DNA of 64,000 nucleotides from Thiohalomonas sp963783235 (lineage in GTDB: Bacteria > Pseudomonadota > Gammaproteobacteria > Thiohalomonadales > Thiohalomonadaceae): contig CAWAMN010000001.1 of NCBI GenBank assembly GCA_963783235.1, forward strand, positions 930,001 through 994,000, given 5' to 3'. How positions within the stretch are numbered: the stretch's first letter is position 1; each line of letters starts with the position of its first letter. A model generated the notes under the pieces. That model did no database searches, was not told the DNA's origin, and was given only the letters and a program-made list of their open reading frames with translations. This document shows positions 1 to 8,656 of the stretch, one piece after another. A program made the position numbers and the translations under genes.

Positions 1-83
1 AGGGGAAGGGTCAGCAGTATAGCTAACCCAACGGAAGCCACCACCACGCGGCTCAGCACCTTTGAAATTCCATCGGGTTGCAT
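1..83 (-). CDS. Membrane-anchored protein, N-terminus only (runs off the window)
   Basis: An ATG at 83-81 is preceded by a good ribosome binding site (AGGGAGAAGG) and opens a frame that stays open to the window edge. The 27 visible residues begin MQPDGISKVLSRVVV and continue into a hydrophobic stretch (VVVASVGLAILLTLP), which looks like a signal anchor or first membrane helix. The gene starts 73 nt after the stop of the transglutaminase-like gene on the same strand, so it may be the third gene of that operon. Function cannot be judged. Confidence 0.5.
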   Translation of the reverse strand, partial: MQPDGISKVLSRVVVASVGLAILLTLP

Positions 84-156
84 TCCGGACCTTCTCCCTA
101 GTAAGGCTCAATCCGTGACGGCAAGTTACTCTAGCCGTTCCCAGGCTTTCGGACGT

Positions 157-1068
157 TCAGGAACGACTTGGCGTATCCATCTGAACTTCGATACCGCCAA
201 AGCTTCGGAAAAATAGATGTGAATTGATGTCTTTCTTTGTTCGGCTGCCCGTGAGAATGCGGGTGGCAATATAGTGGGACGCATTACGCATTAGAACGTC
301 TCTCTGCGTGTCTACCAACCACCACGCACCATCAAGATAGAACTCTGTCCAGTTGTGATAGGCAGCTGGCGACAGAACCGAATTGTGTTGCGCAACAAAG
401 CCTGCCATTGTCCGCACCGGGAAGCCCTGTGCCCGACCCAAAGCCGTCGTCAAGTAGGCGTATTCGGTGCAGTCTCCCCGCCCTTCATGGAAAGCATACA
501 GCGCCCCTTGATCGTTATTAACATAACCGGCATAGCTCATATGTTCTTTTACCCACCGATGCATCTTTTCTATGCTAGAGCGAGGCCCGTCCGATCGAAG
601 TTCGGTCGCTAGGCTGACTATCTGTTTGTCATCCGCTTCTATATACGGTTCCGCCTTGGTAAACCGATCTTTGGATCCAGATCCAAGCTCCGTCCGGTTG
701 GGTTTATTCGCCATGGCGAGTTTCGCCTCAATAGCTATGACTTTGGTTGCATGCGGCGGTAGTCGAGTGAAAGAAAAATGCATACGCTCGTTGCCGAGCT
801 CGTCACCCTTCATTTCGAAGGGATGCGATGCAGTCACTGCCAATCGTCTTTGAGTAGAAGTCTTTGACAAAGGAGCAAAAACAATAAATCCGGCATCTTT
901 AACTACTCAAGAAGTTGGGTTTTCTACAGTGAATACATAGCGAACCATGCGTTCGATCGGATACTTGGCCGGAAGCGGCTCTGGGCTTCGGAAAAAAGAA
1001 ACCGCGGCCAAGCTTGCGAGCAAAGCTGTTGTTAGTATTACCCCCTGTGTTTTTTTGTTTTTTCTCAT
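157..1068 (-). CDS. Transglutaminase-like domain protein, interrupted by an in-frame TGA
   Basis: The C-terminal two thirds carries a transglutaminase/papain-like fold with a visible triad: Cys in EGRGDCTEYAYL, His in AYHNWTEF and Asp in WWLVDTQ. The best start is the ATG at 1068-1066. It overlaps the stop of the upstream rhodanese-like gene in an ATGA arrangement and opens a signal-anchor-like N-terminus (MRKNKKTQGVILTTALLASL) followed by RYVFTVENPTS. Codon 54 (909-907) is TGA. Reading resumes in the same frame with VVKDAGFIVFAPLSKTSTQ, the expected continuation of the beta-rich N-terminal region. The next initiation codon, TTG at 870, would drop the anchor. This is either a point-mutated pseudogene or a base-call error. 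In this superfamily Cys/His/Asp enzymes act as proteases or cross-linkers; the substrate is unknown. Confidence 0.7.
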
Positions 1069-1928
1069 GAGGCGCCATTACAGCTAACAGTCACCGAAGG
1101 CCCCCGGCGAACCTTTGCCAGTAGTGCTTCACGTTTACGCAAGTACCGGCGATACCCTTCAAAGCCACCGACAAGGAAAAAGTCCAAAATCAGTTCACGA
1201 GCTTCGAGTTCCGACTGCAGTTTCTCGCGCTCGCCCCCATCCCGGGTTACTAGCAAGTACGGAATACGGGCGGTTTTGCGGCCTTCGTGTTCTCGTTTTG
1301 CAACTTGGAAAGAGACGATCTTCTTGGTTGGGAATAACTCGTGAAGGGTTTCCAGATTATTCAGAAGGGGACCTGCAACTACAACAAACTCCCTGGAAGA
1401 CAAAGAGGAAACCAAATCCCGGGGAGAAAGCGGTCGAAGAAATTTGTAATCACGTTTTCCTGTACTTTTTCCTGCCCAAGAATGAACCCCTCCATTTAAA
1501 ACCAAAATGTTTCTATTTCCGGCTTTTCGGATGTCGACGCACCTCTTTACGAGATCGTCTCGCCGCATTTCGCTACCAACGAGAATGACTGGTCTGTTGC
1601 GCAAGAATGCCTTTGCTTTTACTGCGTATAGAGGAATATTCAAGGAGTCAGCTATGTGAAATCTTTCGAATTCTTTCGGTTCGCGCACATCCACGATGTA
1701 AGCGTTTCCGCTCCTAACAAGCCGACGGATTTGGCTGAAGGTTTTCAAGCACCCCTTTTGATCCGCATAGGACTTTGCGGAACGGCGGGTTCCTTTTGGG
1801 TTGATCGCGTGCGGTGATTTTATTTCGAAGCTCTCGGCGCAAGAGAGAGCTGAACCGACAGACGATTTTTCTAGATCGGATGGACCGGCCCACGAGGGGC
1901 CATGCGACAGGAAAAAAGCTCCGAACAA
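1065..1928 (-). CDS. Tandem rhodanese-fold protein lacking active-site cysteines
   Basis: The middle of the protein has a rhodanese fold (YIVDVREPKEFERFHI, then SLNIPL, then NGGVHSWAG). The loop after the central strand, where the catalytic Cys should be, reads ILVGSEMRRDD with no cysteine. A second, diverged rhodanese-like domain follows (FVVVAGPLLNNLETL, then PYLLVTRDGGERE), also without Cys in the loop, and ends FFLVGGFEGYRRYL. The N-terminus (FGAFFLSHGPSWA) resembles a short signal peptide. The start is uncertain: TTG at 1928 is the only initiator in frame, and an ATG frame at 1947 would need a shift in the T6 run. The gene is translationally coupled to the transglutaminase-like gene. A binding or scaffold role is inferred. 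Confidence 0.6.
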   Translation of the reverse strand: MFGAFFLSHGPSWAGPSDLEKSSVGSALSCAESFEIKSPHAINPKGTRRSAKSYADQKGCLKTFSQIRRLVRSGNAYIVDVREPKEFERFHIADSLNIPLYAVKAKAFLRNRPVILVGSEMRRDDLVKRCVDIRKAGNRNILVLNGGVHSWAGKSTGKRDYKFLRPLSPRDLVSSLSSREFVVVAGPLLNNLETLHELFPTKKIVSFQVAKREHEGRKTARIPYLLVTRDGGEREKLQSELEARELILDFFLVGGFEGYRRYLRKREALLAKVRRGPSVTVSCNGAS

Positions 1929-2202
1929 AATCGCTTTGAACGAGCATCTACCTAAGAGGTCTGCGCCGCAATATGCTCCAACTCCTAGGGCGCGAGAAAT
2001 GCCTACCTTGACGATGGCTGCCTTCCCTTGAGCACCAAGCTAGCGCTCGTATTACCTGTTGATGGCCTTCCTTTTGTCCGGCTATTAGCCCATATCGGAA
2101 GTTAGTCGTCAAGTGCCCAATTCCCCCGGCCGCCGCGAAGCCGAACTGATTTTTTAGGGCATGGGATTCATAGGCGGTGGGATATCGACCTTCAAACTAA
2201 CT

Positions 2203-2943
2203 TCAGCAACGCGGCACTGCGGTCTCCAGCAGGCGACGAACATCCTCCATGCCGCTCATCAGATGCTGTTCGATTTCCGCCATGGTGATCTCGCCCTCTC
2301 CGCGTCCTGCGGCCATGTTGGCCACCACCGCGACGGAGGCGTAACAAAGCTCCAGTTCCCGGGCGAGCGCCGCTTCGGGCATGCCGGTCATACCCACCAT
2401 GTCGCAGCCATCGCGCTCCAGACGGTCGATTTCGGCGGTCGTCTCCAGGCGCGGCCCCTGGGTGGCGCCGTAGGTGCCCTCCCCGGCCGCATCGAGTCCG
2501 GCATCCTTTGCGGCCTCGGAAAGGAGCTGCCGTAATTCATCGCAGTACGGAGAAGTGAAATCGATATGGGTGACGTGCGTGAGACCTTCTTCGAAATAGG
2601 TATTTACCCGTGACCAGGTGTAATCGATGATCTGATCCGGAAAGGCCAGCCGCCCGGGTGTCAGATCGGCGCGGATCCCACCAACGGCATTCACTGCAAT
2701 CACCTTTTCGGCCCCGTTTTCCTTAAGCGCCCACAGGTTGGCCCGGTAGTTGATCTTGTGGGGCGGGATGGTGTGACCGGAGCCGTGCCGCGGCAGAAAC
2801 ATGACTTCGTTGCCGCACAGCTCGCCATGGACCAGCGGGCCCGACGGTTCGCCGTAAGGGGTGTGACTGACCTCGCGTTGGATGATTTCCAGCCCTTTCA
2901 GGGATGTGAGGCCGGTGCCGCCGATAATCGCCAGTTTTGCCAC
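2203..2943 (-). CDS. mtnP: S-methyl-5'-thioinosine phosphorylase (MTA phosphorylase family)
   Basis: This purine nucleoside phosphorylase of the MTAP family splits methylthioinosine (or methylthioadenosine) with phosphate into a base and methylthioribose-1-phosphate. Visible motifs are the N-terminal phosphate loop IIGGTGLTSL, the LPRHGSGHTIPPHKINYRAN block, AVNAVGGI, the substrate segment GATQGPRLETTAEI and GCDMVGMTGMPEAALARE. The base-specificity loop reads VVANMAAGRGE, closer to bacterial methylthioinosine phosphorylases than to the human MTAP form. Length 246 aa is normal. The start is GTG after a GGGAGG site. The next gene downstream encodes hypoxanthine-guanine phosphoribosyltransferase, which would reuse the hypoxanthine released from methylthioinosine. 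Confidence 0.85.
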   Translation of the reverse strand: MAKLAIIGGTGLTSLKGLEIIQREVSHTPYGEPSGPLVHGELCGNEVMFLPRHGSGHTIPPHKINYRANLWALKENGAEKVIAVNAVGGIRADLTPGRLAFPDQIIDYTWSRVNTYFEEGLTHVTHIDFTSPYCDELRQLLSEAAKDAGLDAAGEGTYGATQGPRLETTAEIDRLERDGCDMVGMTGMPEAALARELELCYASVAVVANMAAGRGEGEITMAEIEQHLMSGMEDVRRLLETAVPRC

Positions 2944-3047
2944 TTAAGCCTCCCGATTCCTGAAAAACCGTAATTTGCGCGGTTGAAGACTTCCGTCAAC
3001 ATGGCGGCCCTGCATGCCTGAGTTCATAGATGATCCCGTGAGTCGTT

Positions 3048-3596
3048 TCAGTCCTTTACTGCGAAAATTCCCGGGGCGTTTCGCAGATAGGTCTTGTAAT
3101 CCATGCCATAACCAAAAACATAGCGGTCTTCGACTTCGAGACCAATGAAATCGGCCACCAGGCCATTCTTTCGCTCGTGGCGCTTCTCGACCAGCACGGC
3201 GCTGTAGACCTCATCCGCCCCTGCCTGCCGACACTCCTCGAGAATGGCCGCCAGCGTAATCCCTTCATCAAGGATATCGTCGACCACCAGTACGACCCGT
3301 CCGGAAAGCGGCGTGGCCGGGCGCACAATCCAATCCAGCCCCGCTCCGGTGGTATTACCCCGATAGCGGGTGGCATGGACATAGTCGATGTGCAGCGGGA
3401 AATCGAGTCGTGGCAGCAGGTTGCCGGTCGGTATCAACGCGCCGGTCAGTACGCAAAGAATCAGTGGATTGCGGTCCTGCAAACGCTCGGTGATTTCGCC
3501 CGCCATACGATCGACGGCCGCTTCCACCTCTTCGAGGCTATAGAGCTGATCGGCTTCGCGGTAGACGCGTTCCGCTTCTGCTGGAGTTACCGACAT
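3048..3596 (-). CDS. hpt: Hypoxanthine-guanine phosphoribosyltransferase
   Basis: This cytoplasmic purine salvage enzyme converts hypoxanthine or guanine plus PRPP to IMP or GMP. The protein has 182 aa, the usual size. The PRPP-binding signature is clear (VVLVVDDILDEGITLAAIL, about residues 98-116). The early loop ILCVLTGALIPTGNLL and the C-terminal FIGLEVEDRYVFGYGMDY, which contacts the purine in this family, are also present. The gene lies 104 nt upstream of the methylthioinosine phosphorylase on the same strand, so the two probably act in sequence. There are no frameshifts or odd features. Confidence 0.85.
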   Translation of the reverse strand: MSVTPAEAERVYREADQLYSLEEVEAAVDRMAGEITERLQDRNPLILCVLTGALIPTGNLLPRLDFPLHIDYVHATRYRGNTTGAGLDWIVRPATPLSGRVVLVVDDILDEGITLAAILEECRQAGADEVYSAVLVEKRHERKNGLVADFIGLEVEDRYVFGYGMDYKTYLRNAPGIFAVKD

Positions 3597-3790
3597 AGGC
3601 AGCGATGGATCTCAATGGGCCAACGGGTCTTTAGAGGGCGGCCAGGTGTTCCCGATGATGGCAATCGTGGCGCGAAAGAGCATCGGGCCAGCCCGCAAAC
3701 GGCGAGTATATGCCGCGACGGATTCAAAGCCAACGGTGCTCGCGCCCTCCTCGAGGCATTTCATTGCGAGCTGAAGCGTGTCTCCGCGGT

Positions 3791-4930
3791 TTATGCCCGC
3801 TCCAGGCCCGACCGCCGTTCCACCCCCGTATCTGCGCTCTCCCCACCCCGAAATACCAACCCCTCCGGCACATGCACGGTAGAGGTCGGGAATGCGATCT
3901 CGGCACCGTGGGACTCAATGATGGCCACAACCTTGAGGAGGACGTCCTGTTTCACCTCGTGGTACTTCACCCATTGCGTGGTTTTGGTGAAGGTGTAGAT
4001 AAAGAAGTCCAGGGAAGAGGGCGCAAACCCGTTGAAATTGACGATGAGCGTCTGTTCAGGGTCGATTTCGGGGTGTTGGCGCAGCATGCGTTTGACGTCC
4101 GCAACTACCGCTTCCATCTTGTCGGCATCGTCATAGCGAATGCCGATGGTCTCGAAGATGCGGCGGTTGTGCATCCGCGAGGGATTTTCCACCGCGATAT
4201 TGGAGAACGTTGAGTTGGGCACATAGAGTGGACGCTTATCGAAGGTGCGAATCACGGTGAGCCGCCAGCCGATGCGTTCCACGGTCCCCTCGATATCCCG
4301 ATCCGGAGAACGAACCCAGTCGCCGACCGCAAACGGCCGATCCAGATAGAGCATGAGACCGCCGAAGAAATTGGCCAGCATATCCTTGGCGGCGAAGCCG
4401 ACGGCGATACCACCGACACCCCCAAACGCCAGCACGCCCGAGATGGAAAAACCCAGCGTCTGAAGGGCCATCAGCGCACCGGTAATGACCACTGAGATCC
4501 GCAGCAGCTTGCCGATGGCTTCGACGGTCGTCGGGTCGTACTCGTCGCCCTTCCAGCGCAGGACATTCGCCTCCATGGCCTGGATGAAGCGAATCAGGGC
4601 CCATGCGATGATGGATATGATCCCCACCGCCCGTAGCGGTGCTACCGCTTCGAAGATCACCGCACCGGTATGCTGCCCCACGATTTCGGCCGCAAAACTG
4701 ATCCCCGTCAGCCAAATGAGGGCCGTCAGCGGTCGTCCCACCGCGAACAGCAGGGCGTCGTCCCAGAGAGTCGGCGTCTTCTCGATGCGGGGCCGAAGGC
4801 GCTCCAGAAGCCGCTTCTGCAGGAAGTCCGCCAACAGGGCGACGAACACCACCAGAAACACCTGGCCGGCCAGAAAGAGGGTGATATTGTCTCTTTCGAG
4901 TTCGCTCAGCAGTTGCTCGACTTCCATCAT
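3791..4930 (-). CDS. MscS-family mechanosensitive ion channel
   Basis: A 379-aa inner-membrane channel of the small-conductance mechanosensitive family, which opens under hypo-osmotic tension. Four to five hydrophobic helices fill residues 15-165. The pore helix and beta domain follow in the typical form: GGVGGIAVGFAAKDMLANFFGGLMLYLDRPFAVGDWV, with Gly/Ala-rich pore packing, then GTVERIGWRLT and PNSTFSNIAVENPS. The ATG overlaps the stop of nagZ by one base (TGATG), so the genes are translationally coupled. That pairing fits a shared cell-wall or osmotic theme, but this is inference. Confidence 0.85.
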   Translation of the reverse strand: MMEVEQLLSELERDNITLFLAGQVFLVVFVALLADFLQKRLLERLRPRIEKTPTLWDDALLFAVGRPLTALIWLTGISFAAEIVGQHTGAVIFEAVAPLRAVGIISIIAWALIRFIQAMEANVLRWKGDEYDPTTVEAIGKLLRISVVITGALMALQTLGFSISGVLAFGGVGGIAVGFAAKDMLANFFGGLMLYLDRPFAVGDWVRSPDRDIEGTVERIGWRLTVIRTFDKRPLYVPNSTFSNIAVENPSRMHNRRIFETIGIRYDDADKMEAVVADVKRMLRQHPEIDPEQTLIVNFNGFAPSSLDFFIYTFTKTTQWVKYHEVKQDVLLKVVAIIESHGAEIAFPTSTVHVPEGLVFRGGESADTGVERRSGLERA

Positions 4931-5976
4931 CAGATATCCAGTTCCAGACTGGGGTCGTCCTCAAGCGCATGGAGCGCGTCGGCGGCACGTCGCCAGTGGG
5001 GGTCACGATGCAGTTCGCTTAGGGTCACCGGATGAAGACCATGCATTCGTGCCATCCGGGCATGGAGAACGGGGTCGTTGTCTCCTCCGAGGCCATCCAG
5101 GATTTGGGCCGCAGCGGTTGGATTGTTGCAGATAATCGCCATGTCGCAGCCGGCATCCAGTGCCGCTTTGGCGCGTTCCGGATACCCGCCCGCCACACTG
5201 GCTCCCTCCATGTTGAGGTCGTCACTGAACACTACCCCCTGGAATGCGAGCCGTTCGCGGAGGATATCCTTGAGCCAAAAGGGAGAAAAACCCGCCGGCT
5301 CCGGTCCAACCTGAGAATAGATTACATGCGCGGGCATCACGGCCGCCAATCCGTGGCGGATGAGGCGCTCGAATGGCAGAACATCCTCGGCGGAGATATC
5401 TGCGAAACGCCGTTCATCAACCGGCACCGATTCATGGGAATCCTCCACCACAGCCCCATGGCCGGGGAAGTGCTTACCGGTAGCCGCCATCCCCGCATCC
5501 CGCATCCCCAGGACATACGCGCCGGCGAGGTCAGCCACTATTTCGGGATCAGCATGAAAGGCACGATCACCGATTACGCCACTGACACCTCGATCCAGAT
5601 CGAGCACCGGTGCGAAACTGAAATCGATTCCCACAGCCCTTAACTCTCGCGCCATTACCCAACCGACCGCCCGCGACAGCCGGCGTGCACGGGCAGGGTC
5701 ACGCTCGTAGACTTTCCCCAGCCGGCGAGCGTTGGGAAGCCGCGTGAAGCCTGATCGGAAACGCTGTACCCGCCCGCCCTCATGGTCCACCGCAACCAGC
5801 AGGTGCGGTTCGCGTACGGCATGTATCTCGGCGACAAGCGCCCTGAGTTGGTCAACATCGTGGTAGTTGCGGCTGAACAGGATGACACCGCCCACCAGGG
5901 GATGACGCAGCATCTCGCGCTCGCCAGGCTCGAGCGCGGTACCGTTGAGGTCGACCATTACGGGGCCCAGAGACAT
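4930..5976 (-). CDS. nagZ: Beta-N-acetylhexosaminidase NagZ
   Basis: This family 3 glycosidase recycles peptidoglycan in the cytoplasm by removing N-acetylglucosamine from anhydromuropeptides. It begins GPVMVDLNGTALEPGEREML and carries HPLVGGVILFSRNYHD, the KHFPGHGAVVEDSHESVPVD segment with the His/Asp catalytic dyad, and VVFSDDLNMEGA with the nucleophile Asp. The open frame extends to 6087, but the GAGGGA site just before two tandem ATGs (5979 and 5976) and alignment to known NagZ favour those starts; the second gives better spacing. Length is about 348 aa. Confidence 0.88.
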   Translation of the reverse strand: MSLGPVMVDLNGTALEPGEREMLRHPLVGGVILFSRNYHDVDQLRALVAEIHAVREPHLLVAVDHEGGRVQRFRSGFTRLPNARRLGKVYERDPARARRLSRAVGWVMARELRAVGIDFSFAPVLDLDRGVSGVIGDRAFHADPEIVADLAGAYVLGMRDAGMAATGKHFPGHGAVVEDSHESVPVDERRFADISAEDVLPFERLIRHGLAAVMPAHVIYSQVGPEPAGFSPFWLKDILRERLAFQGVVFSDDLNMEGASVAGGYPERAKAALDAGCDMAIICNNPTAAAQILDGLGGDNDPVLHARMARMHGLHPVTLSELHRDPHWRRAADALHALEDDPSLELDI

Positions 5977-6180
5977 CATCTTTCCCTCAAAAAGAAATCG
6001 GCCCGATTCTAAGCCATTGACGACGGATTTGCCGCAGCTTCCGGCAGCGTTGCCATCAGCGGACTTTGCTGGCGGTGGGAACGGCACACTGCCGCAGTCG
6101 GGGGCAAGCGGAAGAATGCCGCTTCCACGAGGATCGAGCGAGGGGGTGCCGGGCAGAATCAGAGACCATCCGGCCCCACA

Positions 6181-6672
6181 CTACTCCCTGATAATGACCG
6201 TCGTACCGACTGGCACGCGTTCAAACAATTCGACCACCTCCCGGTTGCGCATCTTTACGCAACCATGTGACGAGGGCACGCCCATGGGATCGTCATCCGG
6301 GCAGCCGTGGATATAGACATATCGGCGCATGGTATCCACATCACCCAATCGGTTCCGGCCCGGCTCGGTCCCGGAAAGCCATAGGATCCGCGTCAGGATC
6401 CAGTCCCGTTGTGGAAATTGGCGGCGCAGTTCCGGGGAGTAAATTTCACCCGTCGGGCGGCGAGCCCGAAAGACGGTATTTTCGGGGCAACCGGCCCCGA
6501 CCTTGGCGCGAATGATATGTCGCCCCCGCGGGGTACATTCGCTGCCGTTGCGTTCACCCGGCCCGTTCTTTGCGGTGCAGACCGCCACGTCCATTGCGAT
6601 GCGCTCCCCCTCAAACAGGCGCAGGCGCTGCTCGCCGATGCTGACCTCAATATGGCTGTCGGTCACGTCCAA
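6181..6672 (-). CDS. L,D-transpeptidase (YkuD domain)
   Basis: A 163-aa protein made almost entirely of a YkuD domain. The signature YVYIHGCPDD followed by GVPSSHGCVKMRNREVVELF contains the catalytic His and Cys. The family forms or exchanges 3-3 or lipoprotein cross-links in peptidoglycan. No signal peptide is visible, so export is unclear or the true start lies elsewhere. The annotated start is TTG at 6672, ten bases inside the preceding CYTH gene, which implies coupled translation. Confidence 0.8.
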   Translation of the reverse strand: MDVTDSHIEVSIGEQRLRLFEGERIAMDVAVCTAKNGPGERNGSECTPRGRHIIRAKVGAGCPENTVFRARRPTGEIYSPELRRQFPQRDWILTRILWLSGTEPGRNRLGDVDTMRRYVYIHGCPDDDPMGVPSSHGCVKMRNREVVELFERVPVGTTVIIRE

Positions 6673-7133
6673 TCCTTGTAGGGGTGTTTTACGAGGCAGA
6701 CATTGTAATAGCGCTTATCGTGTGAGACCTCTTCGCCGGCCCAGGGCGGTACCTCAAAGCTCGCCTCCTCGGAAGGCAGTTCCACCTCGGCCACCACCAG
6801 CCCCTCATTGGCTCCCGCAAACACATCCACTTCCCAGAGCATCCCGGCAAAGGTGATGTGATGCCGGGTCTTCTCGATCAGCGGTTTCTCGCAGAGCTCA
6901 TCGAGCAACTCCTCCGCCTCTTCCAGCGGGATCGCGTACTCGTATTCGCTGCGGGTGACTCCCAGCGTGGCGCTTTTGATATTCAGATTGGCCTTTTCGC
7001 CCTCGATGCGCACACGGACGGAGGCCCTCTCCGAACCCACCAGATAACCCTGCCGAAAGCGGGTCCCCGTGTCGGCCTGATTCCGCCAGCTGTCGTCCCG
7101 CACCCGGAATTTACGTTCTATTTCAGTCCCCAT
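6663..7133 (-). CDS. CYTH-domain triphosphate tunnel protein
   Basis: The start at 7133 gives MGTEIERKFRV, the exact N-terminal signature of the CYTH/triphosphate tunnel metalloenzyme superfamily (EIERKF). Further charged strands fit the tunnel: VRVRIEGEKANLNIK, YEYAIPLEEAEELL, WEVDVFAGANEGLVVAEVELPSE. Bacterial members hydrolyse tripolyphosphate or other organic triphosphates; a few are class IV adenylate cyclases. The frame is open to 7214, but the upstream part overlaps a repeat. About 156 aa, complete. The gene overlaps the L,D-transpeptidase gene by 10 nt. Confidence 0.8.
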   Translation of the reverse strand: MGTEIERKFRVRDDSWRNQADTGTRFRQGYLVGSERASVRVRIEGEKANLNIKSATLGVTRSEYEYAIPLEEAEELLDELCEKPLIEKTRHHITFAGMLWEVDVFAGANEGLVVAEVELPSEEASFEVPPWAGEEVSHDKRYYNVCLVKHPYKDWT

Positions 7134-7170
7134 GGCATACTTTTCCGATAAGATCCCTAACAGGCGTTGA

Positions 7171-7284
7171 CCCCCCCCTCTCCAGCGGGAGAGGTTCGGG
7201 GTGACGGGGTTCAACGCATGATAACTGCCTGATTTTCGTTCCCCCTCATCCTAGCCTCCTCCCTGAGGGAGAAGGGACAAACCC
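7171..7284. repeat. Dispersed intergenic inverted repeat (CCCTCTCC/GGGAGAAGGG type)
   Basis: The gap upstream of the CYTH gene holds ccctctccagcgggagagg, then gttcggggtgacggggtt, and a facing block ccctcatcctagcctcctccctgagggagaaggg. The parts can pair into one or two hairpins. This layout is widespread between genes in proteobacteria. The rest of the gap up to 7509 contains no recognisable gene. Confidence 0.6.
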
Positions 7285-7509
7285 TTTTTCAACAGCCTGC
7301 CAAGCAACGATCCTACGCGGGCCGTCCGCGCCATGCACCTCCAGGCTTGCACTTGCGCGAAACAGAACCTATTTTCCCGTAGCTGCAACCGATTGGCCCG
7401 CCGACCGGTCTGGAGGTTGCACTGGTGGCCAGAGGCCTCCCGGCCCGGGAGCCTGTCCCGGGGCCTTTTGCGGCAATGAAACGAACGAGCGATGCGAGGG
7501 AGGAAAAAA

Positions 7510-8508
7510 ATGCGAGCGATCCTCATGACGGAGCCAGGCGGCCCCGAAGTGTTGCAGCCGGGCGAAGTACCGGAACCCGAGCTTCTATCCGAACACGATA
7601 TCCTCGTAAGGCTGAAGGCCGCCGGAGTCAATCCGATTGATACCAAGCTGCGGGGGCGCGGCACCTATTATCCCGACAATATGCCAGCCATTCTCGGTTG
7701 TGACGGCGCCGGCGTGGTGGAGGCCGCAGGGAGCGAAGTCACCCGTTTTCGGCTGGGCGATGAAGTCTATTTCTGCAACGGCGGCATCGGGGCCGATCCC
7801 GGCAATTACGCCGAATATGCCGTCATGAACGAGCGGGTGGCCGCGGTCAAGCCCGCCTCTCTGGATTTCGTCCAGGCCGCCGCCGTCCCCCTGGTCCTCA
7901 TCACCGCCTGGGAATCGCTCCACGACCGGGCCCAGATCATTGATGGCCAGGATGTCCTCATTCATGCCGGCGCGGGCGGCGTCGGCCATATGGCCATTCA
8001 GCTCGCAAAAGCCGCTGGTTGCCGGGTCATCACCACCGTGGGTAATGCAGAAAAGGCAGAGTTCGCCAAACGGTTAGGCGCCGATGAAACGGTTCTCTAC
8101 AAGGATCGGGATTTCGCCCAGGCCGTAATGGACTGGAGTGACGGAGAAGGCGTGGACGTTGCGTTCGACACGGTGGGCGGGGCCATTTTCGAACAGACCT
8201 TCAGTGCCGTCCGGGCCTATGGAAAGATTGTCACCCTTTTGCAACCGGGTCCCGACACCGACTGGAAGCAGGCGCGAATGCGAAATCTGCAGATCAGCTT
8301 GGAATTGATGCTTTCCCCCATGTACTTCGGTTGGGAGAACGCTCTGCAGCACCAGGGGTGGATCCTGGAGCAGTGCGCACAGTTGTTCGATCGGGAAGAG
8401 CTCAATGTGCACGTCACCCACACCCTGCCCTTAGAAAAGGCCCCGGAGGCTCACCGCCTGATCGAGGCCGGCGGAATGACGGGCAAGGTCGTGCTGACGG
8501 TGGACTAA
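7510..8508 (+). CDS. Zinc-type alcohol dehydrogenase / quinone oxidoreductase family protein
   Basis: A medium-chain dehydrogenase/reductase of about 332 aa. The N-terminal GroES-like domain includes GVNPIDTKLRGRG and ILGCDGAGVVEAAGSEVTRF. The Rossmann domain shows the dinucleotide loop HAGAGGVGHMAIQLAKAAGC and VDVAFDTVGG. The catalytic zinc ligands of true alcohol dehydrogenases are not evident, so it is more likely an NADPH-dependent quinone or enone reductase. The open frame begins at 7492, but a strong GAGGGAGGA site places the start at the ATG at 7510. The gene stands alone between repeat-bearing gaps and its substrate is unknown. Confidence 0.8.
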   Translation: MRAILMTEPGGPEVLQPGEVPEPELLSEHDILVRLKAAGVNPIDTKLRGRGTYYPDNMPAILGCDGAGVVEAAGSEVTRFRLGDEVYFCNGGIGADPGNYAEYAVMNERVAAVKPASLDFVQAAAVPLVLITAWESLHDRAQIIDGQDVLIHAGAGGVGHMAIQLAKAAGCRVITTVGNAEKAEFAKRLGADETVLYKDRDFAQAVMDWSDGEGVDVAFDTVGGAIFEQTFSAVRAYGKIVTLLQPGPDTDWKQARMRNLQISLELMLSPMYFGWENALQHQGWILEQCAQLFDREELNVHVTHTLPLEKAPEAHRLIEAGGMTGKVVLTVD

Positions 8509-8515
8509 CAACGGA

Positions 8516-8656
8516 AATAACCACGGGGGACACGGGGCACACCGGGATTCGGGTACTTCGGTTGGGGAGCGAGCCAGTCCGTCGTGCTCGCGACCTGAGG
8601 GAAAGATCTCACATGAAGGGTTCTACCCCGTGATCCCCGTGCCCCCCGTGGTTTTT
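8516..8656. repeat. Inverted repeat of the CCACGGGG type
   Basis: The gap begins with ccacgggggacacgggg (8521-8537) and ends with the facing copy ccccgtgccccccgtgg (about 8635-8651). The arms can pair over about 17 bp and fill the space between two convergent genes. The same motif recurs at 33468, 50177, 51757 and 57459. Confidence 0.75.

Noticed and set aside
907..909. TGA as a selenocysteine codon
   Set aside because: It lies in the N-terminal beta region, not at the catalytic cysteine, and I see no selenocysteine-insertion hairpin just downstream.
3177..3998. Long antisense frames opposite hpt, mscS, gspE, gspD, TtrS-like and tnpC genes
   Set aside because: They are shadows of GC-rich codon usage with no domains, ribosome sites or context.
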